Below are positions 1 to 12,784 of a DNA stretch of 64,000 nucleotides, in pieces. The translations under genes were made by a program, and so were the position numbers. Below the pieces are notes generated by a model that was not told the origin of the DNA, made no database searches, and worked only from the letters and a program-made list of their open reading frames with translations. Positions within the stretch are counted from its first letter, which is position 1. Each line of letters begins with the position of its first letter. Source of the stretch: Cryptomeria japonica (Eukaryota > Streptophyta > Pinopsida > Cupressales > Cupressaceae); contig NC_081406.1 of NCBI RefSeq assembly GCF_030272615.1, forward strand, positions 236,015,922 to 236,079,921, in the 5' to 3' direction.

Positions 1-1623
1 TTTTCCAAATTGACATTCCTTGCAAATTGTATTCTCAGGTTTCACAATTTTAGGTAGATCTCTAACTACCTAAGAAGTACAGATTTTTACGGTGCAATCA
101 AAATTTACATGACATAGTCTTTTATGCCATAGCCAACTTTCATCTATATGTGCAATTAAGCATGCCTTTTCATTGTTATTCAAATGAAATATATTACCTC
201 TAGTCTGATTACCGGTAGCAATTTCCAAACCAGTTCTATTCATGATTTTGCATTTTCCATTTTTAAATTGTAACTGAAAACCTTTTTCAACTAATTGACC
301 AACACTTAAAAGATTATGTTTTAATCCGTCAACATAGTAGACATTGTCAATGTTATGTTTACCATCAAGAGATATTGAACCCTTACCTTTGATTGAACAA
401 GATTTGTCATCTCCGTATCTTACTAAACCTCCATTGTATTCTTGAATGTTCAAGAATTTACCTTTGTCTCCAGTCATGTGATGTGAGCATCCTGAGTCAA
501 TAATCCATTCATCCTTTGATTCAACTTTAGCTGCTAGGGCTTGTTCTACCGGTTGAGCAATAGGTACTACTTGATCTTCTGTTATAGCAACAAAGACCCA
601 TCCATTGTCTATTGGATCCTCATCAGAATCATTAGTCACACCTTCATCAGCAATGTAACAAGATTTATCTTTGTTTTTCTTAAATCTGTATCTCTGATAT
701 TCAGGATTAGGTTTGTATGTTCTTCTAGCTTCTTCACTTAGTCTAGCATGTCTATTAGGGCATCTTGAAGCCATATGACCAATCTTATTGCAGTTAAAAC
801 ATTTAAAGGGTGCTTTACCTTCATACTTACTTCCAATTGGGCCTTTTGGCATTTTTCTTGCAAATAGTGCTTCAAGTTCTTCAAGCTCTTCATTCTCCTT
901 CCTGGTTCCTTCAAGTTCTCTTCCATAAAAGGCTCTCCATTCTGATTTGTCAAAGGATGGAGCAGATGATGTTGATGCTTTGAAGGCCAAATTAGTTTTT
1001 ATAGTAGTAACAGGACCAAATTCCTCAATTTCAAAAGCTGAAAGTTTTCCAATCAATGTATCCCTAGTTACTGATGTATTAGCCATTGTTCTCAACTCAT
1101 TTATAGCAGCAACCTTCATTTTATATGCCAGTGGCAAACCTCTTAAGATTTTTTAAACAATCTCATCTTCACTCAAGGTTCCTCCACAACATTTGATACA
1201 CAAAACAATTTCATTTACTCTTTCCATAAAAGCAGAAATCCTTTCATCTTCTTCCATTTTCAGGTGCTCATACCTAATTTGGAAGCTTTCAAGTTTTGTA
1301 ATTTTGACTATGGAATCCCCTTCATTCAGTGTTTCCAAATGATCCCAAATAGATTTTGCAGTGGACCTATCTGATAATCCCATGATTTGTTGATCTGATA
1401 ATGCGCTCAAGAGTGCTTCTCTTGCTTTGCAATCATTTTCTTCATCTTTAGCTAAACTAGTGGGAGTAGTCTGACCAGCTACAATAGCAGTATAACCATT
1501 CTTAGTAACTTCCCAGATGTCTTTACCAATGCAATTCAGATGTGTCTCCAATCTAATTTTCCATATCCCATAGTTGGTTCCATCGAGTTTAGGACTATCC
1601 TTTCTGAAATAATTAGTAGACAT
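1..1623 (-). pseudogene. Copia element A, gag to pre-integrase part of gag-pol (cut by window edge)
   Basis: Degenerate Ty1/Copia polyprotein read leftwards from an ATG at 1623. The first frame (1623-1153) is a Gag N-terminus of the TNT1-94-like type (KLDGTNYGIWK, then an LxxL-rich UBN2-like core). It stops at TAA 1153-1155 and the frame resumes to 70. The second part holds a CCHC zinc knuckle (CFNCNKIGHMASRC, about 770-812), a retropepsin start (IIDSGCSHHMTG, about 475-515) and a GAG-pre-integrase segment (WHKRLCHVNF). Another stop lies near 67-69. Positions 1-1680 align almost base for base with 5621-7300, so integrase, RT and RNase H should lie left of position 1. The stop at 1153 is shared with element B at 6773, so both descend from one defective copy. 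Not functional. Confidence 0.93.
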
Positions 1624-1665
1624 TGGATCTCCTCAAGTTGTTAAACTTCTGCAAAAAGAGGACTA

Positions 1666-1678
1666 GACTCTTATACCA
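1666..1678 (-). other. Degenerate primer binding site of Copia A
   Basis: Minus-strand TGGTATAAGAGTC differs at two places from the usual initiator-Met tRNA PBS TGGTATCAGAGC, which is intact in element B. It lies 2 bp inside the LTR edge at 1681 and fixes the orientation of element A. Confidence 0.75.
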
Positions 1679-1680
1679 AT

Positions 1681-2734
1681 ATTAGGTCCCAAAGACAACT
1701 GAGAGGGGGGGATGAATCAGTTGTCTAATAAATTCAAACCAAAAACTTATCAACCAACTTAATGCTTAATACCGGTAAATCAGTTAAGTATGCTAGTAGA
1801 CAATGTTAATAGTAAATTGCTATACCAGTAAGAATTAATGCATGAAACATAAGCACAAAGTCATCCACAACACATGACACCAATATTTGTACGTGGAAAC
1901 CATGTAAGAGAAAAACCATGGTGGGAAACCTTACCCACAATAAGATGATACTACTGCAGATAGTAAGTGTACAAGAGGGGTCTGCACATGCAGAAAGGCC
2001 AACAGCCTAGAGCTCACTGCTCAATCACAAATGGGAGTCACACTGACTACAGTTGGATGGTTAAATCCAATAAGAATGTACTGCACAAAATTGCATCTTC
2101 ATATGCTGAATTCAGTACCGGTGTAATGCTGATATGCTTCTACAAAAACCTAACTTCACCTTCAAATGATGTCTTCGTGTATGCCTCTGCTTTATCTCGC
2201 ATATACTTTCACTTGAATCTTTTTGGCATTTTACACTTGATCTTACAAATAAGATATTACATTTATACCATACCCTAAGACCAATTTTAGTAGGTCGGCT
2301 CTACAAGATATTACAATAAAAACATTTTACAAACTATACAATATCCGATGCAATAACCGATTGAACATTTCGGCTTAATGCATTTACAACAATAATAAAC
2401 CATCTCCATAGCATGCCATGCTGATCTGGAAAAGATAACCTACCGGTGTAACCCTAGATAACCTAGACCTATTTGCTGATAAAAGCAAATATGCAAATAA
2501 GAATATACCAATGATTATTACTTCAAAATAAAGTGTCCACATGATGTCTTCGACATTACCAAGTGTCTTTGATGTCATTCCAGGTACCGGTGAATCAATA
2601 TATCCTGTCGGTTAATCATATATCGATAACTGTTGCACAGTTTACTGTTTGCCAGTGAATGTTGTTGGATCTCCATAGTAGGTGTATTTGGTAGGTGTTG
2701 ACATCAATGACAAAACCATACCAAAATACCAACA
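1681..2734 (-). repeat. Copia LTR shared by elements A and B (full length, 1054 bp)
   Basis: On the minus strand the LTR begins TGTTGGTATT (ending at 2734) and finishes just before the PBS at 1678. Its 3' terminal CA has decayed (TGTAGG-type edge reads ATTAGG at 1681). It is both the 5' LTR of A (PBS on its left) and the 3' LTR of B (purine tract on its right). It matches 7301-7815 except for 540 bp (1844-2383) that are present here and absent there. A related, more diverged LTR is at 36238-39733. Confidence 0.88.
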
Positions 2735-2746
2735 ATCTCCCCATTT
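2735..2746 (-). other. Polypurine tract of Copia B
   Basis: Minus-strand AAATGGGGAGAT abuts the TGTTGG start of the LTR at 2734, as expected for the plus-strand primer. The 3' untranslated part of B (2747-3087) follows. It has no ORF and two further C-rich tracts near 2840 and 2938 (purine-rich on the element strand). Confidence 0.75.
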
Positions 2747-3087
2747 GGCATTTATGGCAACACAAGATGGAAAGAACATCAAAGTGCCAAAATAGAAATG
2801 CCAAGTGTAAAACCAACAATCTCCTCAAAGTGACAATCTCTCCCCCTGGAAGCAACATGAGTTATTTTATGTTATCCTATACCAATTTTCACCATAGATA
2901 TCTCTCCTCAATTGATAATGTGTTTTTCCATATATCTCTCCCCCTTTGACATCAAATGCTTAAGCTAAAAAATTTAAGTCCATACAAAAAAATCAACTAC
3001 TCCCCCTGAGAAGTAGCTTCCTCATCAAATACCAGAATAAAAGATTTGTCCATTTAATTCTATCAGTTGATGACAATCATCAACTGT

Positions 3088-6000
3088 CTAAGTCTCTACT
3101 GGTGGAGGTATGACTCCGAGCTGATCTCTGAGATACTCAAAAGTTTCCTTAGGCAAAGGTTTTGTGAAAATATCTGCAAGTTGTTCTTTAGTATTCACAT
3201 AAGCCAGTTTTATCTTCTTTTCTTCAACTTTTTCCCTTAGAAAATACACTTTGATAGAAACATGTTTTGTTTTAGAATGTAATACTGGATTCTTAGATAT
3301 ATCAATTGCTGCAGTGTTATCACAATATATAGTAATAGGTTCCTTGCATTTTACCTTTATGTCTTTCAACATTTGCTTAAGCCAAAGTACCTATGTACAG
3401 TTTGTTGCTGCTGCAACATATTCTTATTCTACTGTTGATAAGGATGTACAACTCTATTTCTTACTTAACCAAGAAACTAATCTCTTTCCAAGAAAGAATG
3501 CTCCTCTAGTGGTGCTTTTTCTATCATCCACATCTCCTGCCCAATTTGCATCTGTGTATGCATATAGATCAAAATTTTCATCTTTAGGATACCATAATCC
3601 AAGATTTGCTATGCCTTGTAAGTACCGAAAAATCCTTTTTACTGTTGATTCATGATTTTCCCTAGGATTACTCTAAAATCTAGAAACTATACATATTGCA
3701 TTCATAATATCAGGTCTGGTTTGTGTAAAATATAGTAAACCTCATATCATAGATTTGTATCTAGTTGGATTAACATGTGTAGATTCATCCCTTTGAGATA
3801 ATTTGTCATTTGTAGTCATAGGTTTGCTTACCGGTTTAGAGTTCTCCATCCCAAATTTCTTAAGTAGTTCTTTCAAGTACTTAGATTGACTCAAAAATAT
3901 GCCTTTATCAGTCTGTAAAATCTGCAATCCTAATGAGAGATTTATTTCTCCGATCATAGACATTTCAAAATTCTTGCTGCATTTCAAGAGAAAATTATTT
4001 GCATAATTCATCTTCTCCTCCAAAGATTATATCATCAAAAAATACTTCAATAATCAAGATGTCGTCATTAGTTACTTTGTAATATAAATTGCTATCTGCA
4101 TTTCCTTTAGTAAAACCAATCTTTAAAAGATACTTATCCAATTTTGCATACCAAGCTCTTGGAGCTTGTTTTAATCCATACAGAGCTTTTATTAATCTGC
4201 AAACCATATCATTGTCATCTGTCAAAGAAAATCCATCAGGTTGTTCAATATAGACTTCCTCTTCAAGATCTCCATTCAAAAATGCACATTTAATATCCAT
4301 TTGATAAACTTTGTAATCCTTGTGAGCTGCAAAAGCCAAGAATAATCCAATTGCCTCAATTCTAGCTACCGGTGCAAAGGTTTCATTGTAATCAACTCCT
4401 TCTTTCTGAGAGTATCCCTTACACACTAGTCTTGCTTTATTTTTGACAACCTTACCATCTTCATTGAGTTTGTTTCTAAATACCCATTTGGTTCCAATTA
4501 CATTTTTATTTTTAGGTCGGGGAACTAATGTCCAAGTATTATTTTTCTCAATTTGTCCTAATTTTTCTTCCATAGCTTTAATCAAAAATTTATCTTCACA
4601 TGCATCATTGATAGATAATGGTTCAATTTGAGAAATAAGACATACCTCTTCATTTGCCAATCTTCCTCTTGTCATGACTCCTTTAAATTTGCTTCCAATT
4701 ATCTAATCTTCAGAATGATTCAGTCTTACATACCGGGGTGTCTTAGTCTATTGTTGTTCTTCAATTACTATGGAATCCTCTAATGATACCGGAGTAACTG
4801 GATCATCATTCTGTACTGGTGGATTTATTGTAGGTTCATTTGTCATAATTTTTGTTCCCAGTTCAGAGTCTATATACCTTGAAGTTCCTCTGAATTGTTC
4901 ATCAATATTTACATTTGTACTCTCAACAATTTTCTGTAATCTTTTATTAAAACATCTATATGATTTACTCTTAGATGAATAACAAAGAAATATTCCTTCA
5001 TCACTTCTAGGATCAAACTTGCCAATATACTCATCTCTTCTAATATAGCATTTACTTCCAAAAAGTCTAAAATACTTAAGATTAGGAGTATTACCAAACC
5101 ATAGTTCATGAGGGGTCTTACCAGTTTCACCTTTGATGTGAACTTTGGTGAATGTATAGAAAGTAGTGCTTACTACCTCTCTCTAGTATACATGTGGTAG
5201 ATTTGCTTCTGATAACATACTTCTTGCTGCATCCAAAATAGTTCTATTTTTTCTTTCAACAACTCCATTCTGTTGTGGTGTTCGAGGTGCTGATAACTGT
5301 CTTTTAATTCCATTTACTTCATAGGATGTATTAAAATCTTTAGATATGAATTCTCCTCCTTTATCTGATCTTAAATATTTAATTTTCTTACTGGTTTCAT
5401 TTTCAACCATTGCTTTGAATAGTTTGAACTTCCCAAGTGATTTTGATTTTTCTCTGAGGAAAGTAGCCCAACACATTCTAGAATAATCATCAATAATTAG
5501 CATCGAATAGCTATCACCTTGTAATCTTTTAGTTCTGGCTAGACCACGTAAATCAGTATGAATTAAATCAAGGGCATTATTGGATTTTTCTGGAATACTT
5601 TTGAAACTAGCTCTAACTTGTTTTCCAAATTGACATTCCTTGCAAATTGTATTCTGAGGTTTCACAATTTTAGGTAGATCTCTAACTGCCTTAGAAGTAC
5701 TGATTTTTACCATGCAATCAAAATTTACATGACATAGTCTTTTATGCCATAGCCAACTTTCATCTATATGTACAATTAAGCATGCCTTTTCATTGTTATT
5801 CAAATGAAAGATATTACCTCTAGTCTGATTACCAGTTGCAATTTCCAAACCAGTTCTATTCATGATTTTTCATTTTTCATTTTTAAATTGTAACTGAAAA
5901 CGTTTTTCAACTAATTGACCAACACTTAAAAGATTATGTTTTAATCCTTCAACATATTAGACATTGTCAGTGTTATGTTTACCATCAAGAGATATTGAAC

Positions 6001-7243
6001 CCTTACCTTTGATTGAAAAAGATTTGTCATCTCCGTATCTTACTAAACCTCCATTGTATTCTTGAATGTTCAAGAATTTACCTTTGTCTCCAGTCATGTG
6101 ATGTGAGCATCCTGAGTCAATAATCCATTCATCCTTTGATTCAACTTTCGCTGCTAGGGCTTGTTCTACCGGTTGAGCAATAGGTACCAGTTGATCTTCT
6201 GTTATAGCAACAAAGACCCGTCCATTCTCTGCTAGATCCTCATCAGAATCTTCAGTCACACCTTCATCAACAATGTAACAAGATTTATCTTTGTTTTTCT
6301 TAAATTTGTATCTCTGATATTCAGGATTAGGTTTGTATGTTCTTCTAGCTTCTTCTCTTAGTCTAGCATGTCTATCAGGGCATCTTGAAGCCATATGACC
6401 AATCTTATTGCAATTAAAACATTTAAAGGGTGCTTTACCTTCATACTTACTTCCAATTAGGCCTTTTGGCATTTTTCCTGCAAATAGTGCTTCAAGTTCT
6501 TCAAGGTCTTCATTCTCCTTCCTAGTTTCTTCAAGTTCTCTTGCATAAAAGGATCTCCAGTCTGATTTGTCAAAGGATGGAGCAGATGATGTTGATGCTT
6601 TGAAGGCCAAATTAGTTTTTATAGTAGTAACAGAACCAGATTCCTCAATTTCAAAAGCTGAAAGTTTTCCAATCAATGTATCCCTAGTTACTGATGTATT
6701 AGGCATTGTTCTCAACTCATTTATAGTAGTAACCTTCATTTTATATGCTGGTGGCAAACCTCTTAAGATTTTTTAAACAATCTCATCTTCACTCAAGGTT
6801 CCTCCACAACATTTGATACCCAAAATAATTTCACTTACTCTTTCCATAAAAGTAGAAATCCTTTCATCTTCTTCTATTTTAAAATGTTCATACCTGACTT
6901 AGAAGCTTTCAAATTTTGCAATTTTGACTATGGAATCCCCTTCATTCAGTGTTTCCAAATGATCCCAAATAGCTTTTGCAGTGGACCTCTCTGATAATCC
7001 CATGATTTGTTGATCTGATAATGCGCTCAAGAGTGCTTCTCTTTCTTTGCAATCATTTTCTTCATCTTTAGCTAAAGTAGTGGGAGCAGTTTGACTAGCT
7101 ACAACAGCAGTATAACCATTCTTAATAACTTCCCAGATGTCTTTACCAATGCAATTCAGATGTGTCTCCAATCTGATTTTCCATATCCCATAGTTGGTTC
7201 CATCAAGTTTAGGACTATCCTTTCTAAAATAATTAGTAGACAT
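3088..7243 (-). pseudogene. Copia element B gag-pol polyprotein, broken
   Basis: A complete but interrupted Ty1/Copia gag-pol, read leftwards from ATG 7243. Order: Gag N-terminus (7243-6899, stop TAA where A has CAA); Gag C-terminus with CCHC knuckle CFNCNKIGHMASRC and retropepsin IIDSGCSHHMTG (6757-5957, after a stop at 6773 shared with A); GAG-pre-integrase plus integrase with H-H-C-C zinc site and core motifs (IHTDLRG, LRSDKGGEF, QQNGVVERKN) at 5863-5183; RT (4675-3995) with [36 protein letters not shown] and [10 protein letters not shown] where YVDD is usual; RT end (4023-3742); RNase H (3372-3088) with YCDNTAAI and LADIFTKPLP. Domain order PR-IN-RT-RH marks Copia. At least six stops or frameshifts make it non-coding. 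Two 10-40 bp drop-outs between frames look like point decay rather than insertions. Confidence 0.94.
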
Positions 7244-7286
7244 TGGATCTCCTCAAGTTGTTAAACTTCTGCAAAAAGAGGACTAG

Positions 7287-7298
7287 GCTCTGATACCA
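7287..7298 (-). other. Primer binding site of Copia B (initiator-Met tRNA type)
   Basis: Minus-strand TGGTATCAGAGC is a perfect match to the complement of the plant initiator methionine tRNA 3' end, the common Copia primer. It lies two bases inside the LTR edge at 7301. Confidence 0.9.
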
Positions 7299-7300
7299 AT

Positions 7301-7815
7301 TGTAGGTCCAAGAGACAACTGAGAGGGGGGGGTGAATCAGTTGTCTAATAAATTCAAACCAAAAACCTATTAACCAGCTTAATGCTTAATACCGGTAAAT
7401 AAGTTAAGTATGTCGGTATATAGTGTTAACAGTAAATTGCTATACCGGTATGCATTAATGCATTTATAACAATAATAAATCATCTCCATAGCATGCCATG
7501 CTGATCTGGAAAAGATAAACCTGTCGATGTAACCCTAGATAACCTGGACCTATTTGCCAGTAAAAGAAAATATGCAAATAAGAATATACCAATTATTATT
7601 ACTTCAAAATAAAGTGTCCACATGATGTCTTCGACATTACCGAGTGTCTTCCATGTCATTCCAAGTACCAGTGAATCATTATATCCTGCCGGCTAATCAT
7701 ATACCGGTAACTGTTGCACAGTTTACTATTTGCCGGTGAATGTTGCTAGATCTCCAAAGTAGGTGTATTTAGTAGGTGTTGACATCAATGACAAAACCAT
7801 ACCAAAATACCAACA
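7301..7815 (-). repeat. 5' LTR of Copia B with a 540-bp internal deletion
   Basis: A TG...CA bounded LTR of 515 bp in minus orientation. It is the truncated counterpart of 1681-2734. At about 7452-7464 the sequence jumps from the equivalent of 1843 to the equivalent of 2384. Both parent breakpoints carry the 9-mer TTAATGCAT. To the right lies LINE coding sequence, not a Copia purine tract, so this is the outer edge of the Copia insertion. Confidence 0.88.
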
Positions 7816-10800
7816 ATAGAAACACTAGATTCTTCCATATGAATGTGTTGAGACACAAAGAAGCTAACAAAATATCTAAGTTAAAAAATGGGGAAAATGA
7901 AATTAGGAAGGATAAGGAGATTGGGAAGGAAGCCTAGAATTTATTTACCTCTATGCTCTCGGTAGACCATGGTCTGAATAGTCAATTTCAAAACACTATC
8001 ATTGACTTCATCCCTCCTATCATTAGCAAAGAGCAGAACAAGGATCTTGTGGCTATCCCCTCTGAGGAAGAAGTCAGTAAAGCTGTCTTTTCTTTTGATG
8101 GGAACAAGGCCCTGGGCCCAGATGGATTTCCACTTTTCTTCTTTCAAACTTTCTGGGACATCCTCAAAGCTGATGTGGTCAAAGGTGTGCAGGAGTTCTT
8201 TGGAGCTAGAAGAATCTTATAGAAATAAAGGAACTTAATGCTACTTTCCTGGTTCTCATTCTCAAATGCCCGGGTGTGGACTCTATGGATAAGTTCTGAC
8301 CAATAAGTCTTTGCAATTCCTTCTACAAAATCATCTCAAAGTTGGTTACCTATAGGCTATTAAGGATGCTTCCCCTGATCATTTTACCCCAGTAGAGTGG
8401 ATTTGTTTCTGGAAGAAAAATCCTTGATTCCATCATTGCTATCCATGAAAACATTCATTCATTGGTGCACTCATAAAAACAAGGATTTCTGATGAAGTTG
8501 GACATGTCTAAAGCCTATGACCGGGTGGACTAGAGTTTTTTGGGCAAGGTGCTATCTGCTTTTGGTTTTGATGGGAAAGTCATTAATTTAATCAATCAAC
8601 TCATCTCCACCCCTTGTTTTTTGATCATTGTCAATGGAGTGCCTTCCACCTTATTTAAATCCTCTAGAGGCATTCGACAGGGAGATCCTATATCCCTCAT
8701 ACTCTTCATTATTCTGCCAGAATGTTTGGGCAGATTTATCAACAACTTTGTTTCTGAAGGGCTCCTCTGCGTCATTTTGCTTTCCTCATGCTTTAGAGAT
8801 TGTACCCACCAATAGTTTGTGGATGATTCCATTCTAATGGGTACCTCCACCATCAAAGAAGCCTCCAATTTTAAATACCTTCTTAACACCTACCGTATGG
8901 ATATGGGTCAAACTATTAACTGGGAGAAAAGTTTTATTTTCTTCTTTAATACCCCTGAAGACAGAATGAATAGATTAGCTCGAATCCTTGATTGTTAATT
9001 GGCTAAGTCTCCTGCTGTATACCTTGGCCCACCCTTGGGTTTGAAACCTTTGGAGTTTTTTTGGAATTCTCTTGTTTATAGATTAAGTAGAAAGCTGATA
9101 GGATGGAAAGGAACTCTTCTTAGTCAAGCAGGGATAATACAACTTTTAAAATCTTCCATCCAGAGCCTTCCAGTTTATGCCTTAAGCCTTTTTAAAATCC
9201 TTGGTAAATTTGCTGATGCCATTGAGAAAATCCAGAAAGCTTTCCTATGGTCACGAGTGGAGGAGAAGAAGAAAATGACCCTCATTGCCTAGGAAAATGT
9301 TTGTAAACCTAAAAAGATGGGAGGATTGGGACTCAGGAATATTAGAACTTTGAACAATATTCTCCTGGCTAAACAAATCTACAAGACTTATCAAGGAAGA
9401 GGGAAATGGAATGAAATTTGGAATGCTAAATACCTAAGGAATTCTCCCACTATAGAGGAGTTCTTGGCTTCAAAACAGATTCCAAGGGGTTTGCTCATTT
9501 GGAATAGTGTTACCCAAGCTAAAGATATTGCTCTTCTCGACAGCGTCTAGACCATTAGTGATGGAAGGAAGGTGAACTTTAGGGATGATGCTTGGATTGG
9601 AGGGGCCCCTCTTAATAAGGTTACAACTCATACACTCATCCAAAATTGATCCATTCTCACTCACATTGATCCCAAACTGAAGCAGATTAACTTAATGATC
9701 AACCATGCGGTCCTAAATTGAGGAAGGAAAGACCAGATGGTGTAGTTTGGGACCTTGTCTAGGACCTACTCAGTCTCTTCTGCTATCCTTTTATTGGCTC
9801 AATCTCAAGTTCCTACTCTGTGTTGGGCCAAGGCTTGGCATCATGGGTTGACTCCCAAAATTAATATCTTTTTGTGGATTCTCTTGCAAAATAAAATTTT
9901 GACTACTCACAAACTAAGAAAGACGGTCTTCTATCTTCCGAATATCTATTACCTTTGTTTAAATAATGAGGAATCAGTGAACCATATCTTTTTACATTTT
10001 CCTTATTCCACTGCTATTTGGGGGGATGTTTTTTTAGATGTGGAGACTGAATTGGGTGTTCTAGGAGGAGATGCAGGATTGCTTTGGAAGTTGACATTTC
10101 TCCATCAAAATCATTACCATAAGAAATCTTTGGAAGTTCTCCTTTGCCCATATCCTCTGGGGAATATCGAAAGAGAGAAACAATATAATTTTTAGGAATG
10201 AAACTAACACCCCGGAAGTGGTTTGGGTCAAAATTAAAAACATTTGTGTTGAGAATGTGATGATCAGGGGAGTGCAGTGTTGTAGCAACAAGGAGGATTT
10301 TGATATTCTCAAAAGATGGAATATCCCTACCTCTTTGAGCGCTAACATTAGCCAAATCAAAAGAAGCCTATGTTGCTAGTCTTTTCCCCCCAATGAGTGG
10401 ATCAAGGCCAACTTTGATGGGGCAGCTAAAGGAAACTCAAGCTTGATTGGTTGTGGTGGCATCATTCGTAATGGGGTTGGCTTTTGTACAGGAGCGGTCA
10501 CCTATCCTTTAGGTATTCAAACCAATCATTTAGCAAAAGCTATGGGGGCACTTCAAGCTATTAAATTAGCCTCCAAGTTAGGGGTTAATTTTCTTAGGTT
10601 GGAAGGTGACTCTAAAAACATAATTAATTGCCTTATTGGAAATCATCAACCCTCGTGGACCATCAAGAACATCATAAACTCTGCCAGAGATCTGCTAAAG
10701 GGTTTTAATAAATGCCACAACACACATGTCTTCAGAGAGGATAATCGAAGTGCACACTAGGTGGCCAACATAGCAGTACAGAGTGAAACTATAATTACCT

Positions 10801-10860
10801 GGAATGTCGAAAGGGATCTACCATGTGCGGCACGTGATATAGTTATTTATGAAAGATTAC
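7816..10860 (+). pseudogene. L1-type LINE H: RT, zinc-knuckle and RNase H remnant
   Basis: Plus-strand plant L1 ORF2 remnant, entered mid-frame at the Copia edge. Recognisable parts: pre-RT segment NTRFFHMNVLRHKEANKI (about 7821-7875); RT start KALGPDGFP (about 8107); LDMSKAYDRV-like motif (about 8500); GIRQGDPIS (about 8670); FVDDS active-site motif (about 8816), preceded by a TAG; zf-RVT region with WHHGLTPKINIFLW and a Cys/His end NHIFLHFP (about 9835-10010); and RNase H of the RVT_3 type (NFDGAAKGNS to EDNRSAH, about 10410-10760). Stops and frameshifts throughout. Endonuclease and ORF1 are missing because the Copia array occupies the 5' side. They are predicted to lie left of the window. 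Confidence 0.88.
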
Positions 10861-10977
10861 GTGGTAAACAGGGACAAATTTAGTATCATTTCTTGAAGCA
10901 AAAAATAATGTCATGGCAACAGGAATTGGCTCTACAGGTTACCGAGGAGGAAGTACAGTCATCATTCTAGTGTAATC

Positions 10978-12784
10978 TTGCATGCTTTATGGGAAATTTT
11001 AACCCTCCCCAACAACTACATTAGAAAGTTCTATAGTAATCGAAGTGGCTCTCACAGAGACTCTGGCAAGAAGAAAGTTATCAGTTTGAAGCTTCGGATT
11101 GAAATTAACAGAACCATGAGAGGTAAAAGGAAGAAGCTGGAGGTGACTACCACTGAGAAATGGAAGAGTCGTCTATAGGTTTGGAGCATCCTCCATGTTG
11201 CCAAGATGATGGAATTTATGGAGAAAATGCAGGAGAAACGACTTGAAATCACCAAGATTTTCAAGAAGGGCTAGAATGAAGGGACTCTCACCATCGGAAA
11301 CAAGAAGATTAAAGTGACCAAGACAATGATAGCAGAGGCCACTAGCATTCCAATGAAGGGCATCAAGTTTTACAGGAACAAAAAAATCTTTGATGTTGTT
11401 GTGAAGAAGTTCTCAAAGACTGAGGAGGAAAGGGCTAAGCTGGTTAAGGACACCACACCTACTTTTTGCCTAAGGTAATCAAATTAATTTGGTGAAAGGT
11501 TTTAATTTCTATTATGGAGTTTATCACGCTTGATGGTAGATATACTAGGGTTTATAGCTACCACTTTGTTCTTCTAAATCATTTTAGGTACAAGGATAAG
11601 ATTTCTCTTCCCTACTATCTTTTCTACTCCCTTAACGCGGGGATTAAGGATGCCATTTCCAATCCCCACATTAACCCAGCAATGCATGAAGGCTTGATGG
11701 TGATTCTATATAATCACATCAAGAACATGACTGTCCAGATAAATATTGCATAGATTTATGACTTGGATGAAGATTTAGATGAGTCAAAAGAGGAAGAAGG
11801 TGGCAACTATGATATAAAAGCAAAGACTGAAGATGACCTTGAAATGGTCAGAACAAGCAGACAAAAGAAAAAATAGGAACATGGGAGACAAAATAGAGGG
11901 TTTGATAAAAATAAATAGAGAGGGGAGGATGATAGTTGGAATAAGGAGGAGGAAGGGACTGACAATAACACGGACATCGGAAGTGAGGAGGGTCAAATCT
12001 AGGTGAGTTTGAAATAGAAAAAGAAGAATTAAAAGATAGGGTGGTTGAAAAAAGGTCACCTCTCAGGTCTGATTTGAAGTAGAAGAGCATCATGGAGGAG
12101 GAAACGACAATGAAAGATGATCAAAACACTAAGGAGAGAGAGGTTAATCTTGAGGTCAATCTTAATACCATGGATGTCAAGAACCAAGAAGAGCATCAAG
12201 TGGACATAGGCCTTTGCATAAATAATGAGATGAAGAACTTAAAACAAGTGCTCAACTAGATTGAAAAGGAAATTGAGGGCATAAAAGTCAAGCAAGCCCA
12301 TGAAGCTGGGAAAATCAAAACCTTATAGGCCCTAGGTTCTAGAAAATTCAAATCCTTCCCATAATGTCTTAGTGAGCTAACCAAGGCGATTAGCAATGCA
12401 GAGGAGATTATAAATGCCAACCGTAATAGTTTTACTTGCATGGAAAATAGAGCAGATTCTACTAATCACAGACTAGATGGTATTGACAACACACTTAAAA
12501 CAATTGGGGAGCAAAGCCACAAGATCCTGAAGGTTGCCTTGGCGAGCATGAAAACCCTCATCCTTAAGCTAGAGAGCTACCAGGGGGAAAAGCTTGTGGA
12601 GGGTATTATTGAGGTCAAAGATGACACCCCCGAGGATAAGAAAACTAGGCTTGAAAAAAGAACCAAAGCCAGTACTAAAAGGATGCAGAACCAGAGCAAA
12701 GAAATAGAGGACATCAAGCAGGCTACAGAAACTATGGATCAATTGGAGCTGGAAGTGGCGAAGATGCTTCAGAATTTGACCTAA
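10978..12784 (+). pseudogene. Unrecognised ORF remnant downstream of LINE H RNase H
   Basis: Broken plus-strand reading frames that I cannot assign to a named family. The first conserved-looking part is about 11150-11470 (KITKIFKKG-like, then TIGNKKIKVTKTMIAEAT and GIKFYRNKK). The second is 11514-11750 (ITLDGRYTRVYSYHFVLLNH, then a Leu/Tyr-rich helix). A charged stretch and a Lys/Glu-rich, probably coiled-coil frame (12440-12784) follow. The parts read in one direction with several stops and at least one frame change near 11480, so they look like one protein of about 500-600 residues. It lies between the LINE RNase H and the LINE-like 3' tail at about 12975, an unusual place for an L1 ORF. 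It may be a captured gene or a nested element. Confidence 0.5.

Noticed and set aside
1967-2278. Plus-strand frame inside the Copia LTR as a gene
   Set aside because: Chance frame across an LTR; no domain, and absent from the deleted copy at 7301-7815.
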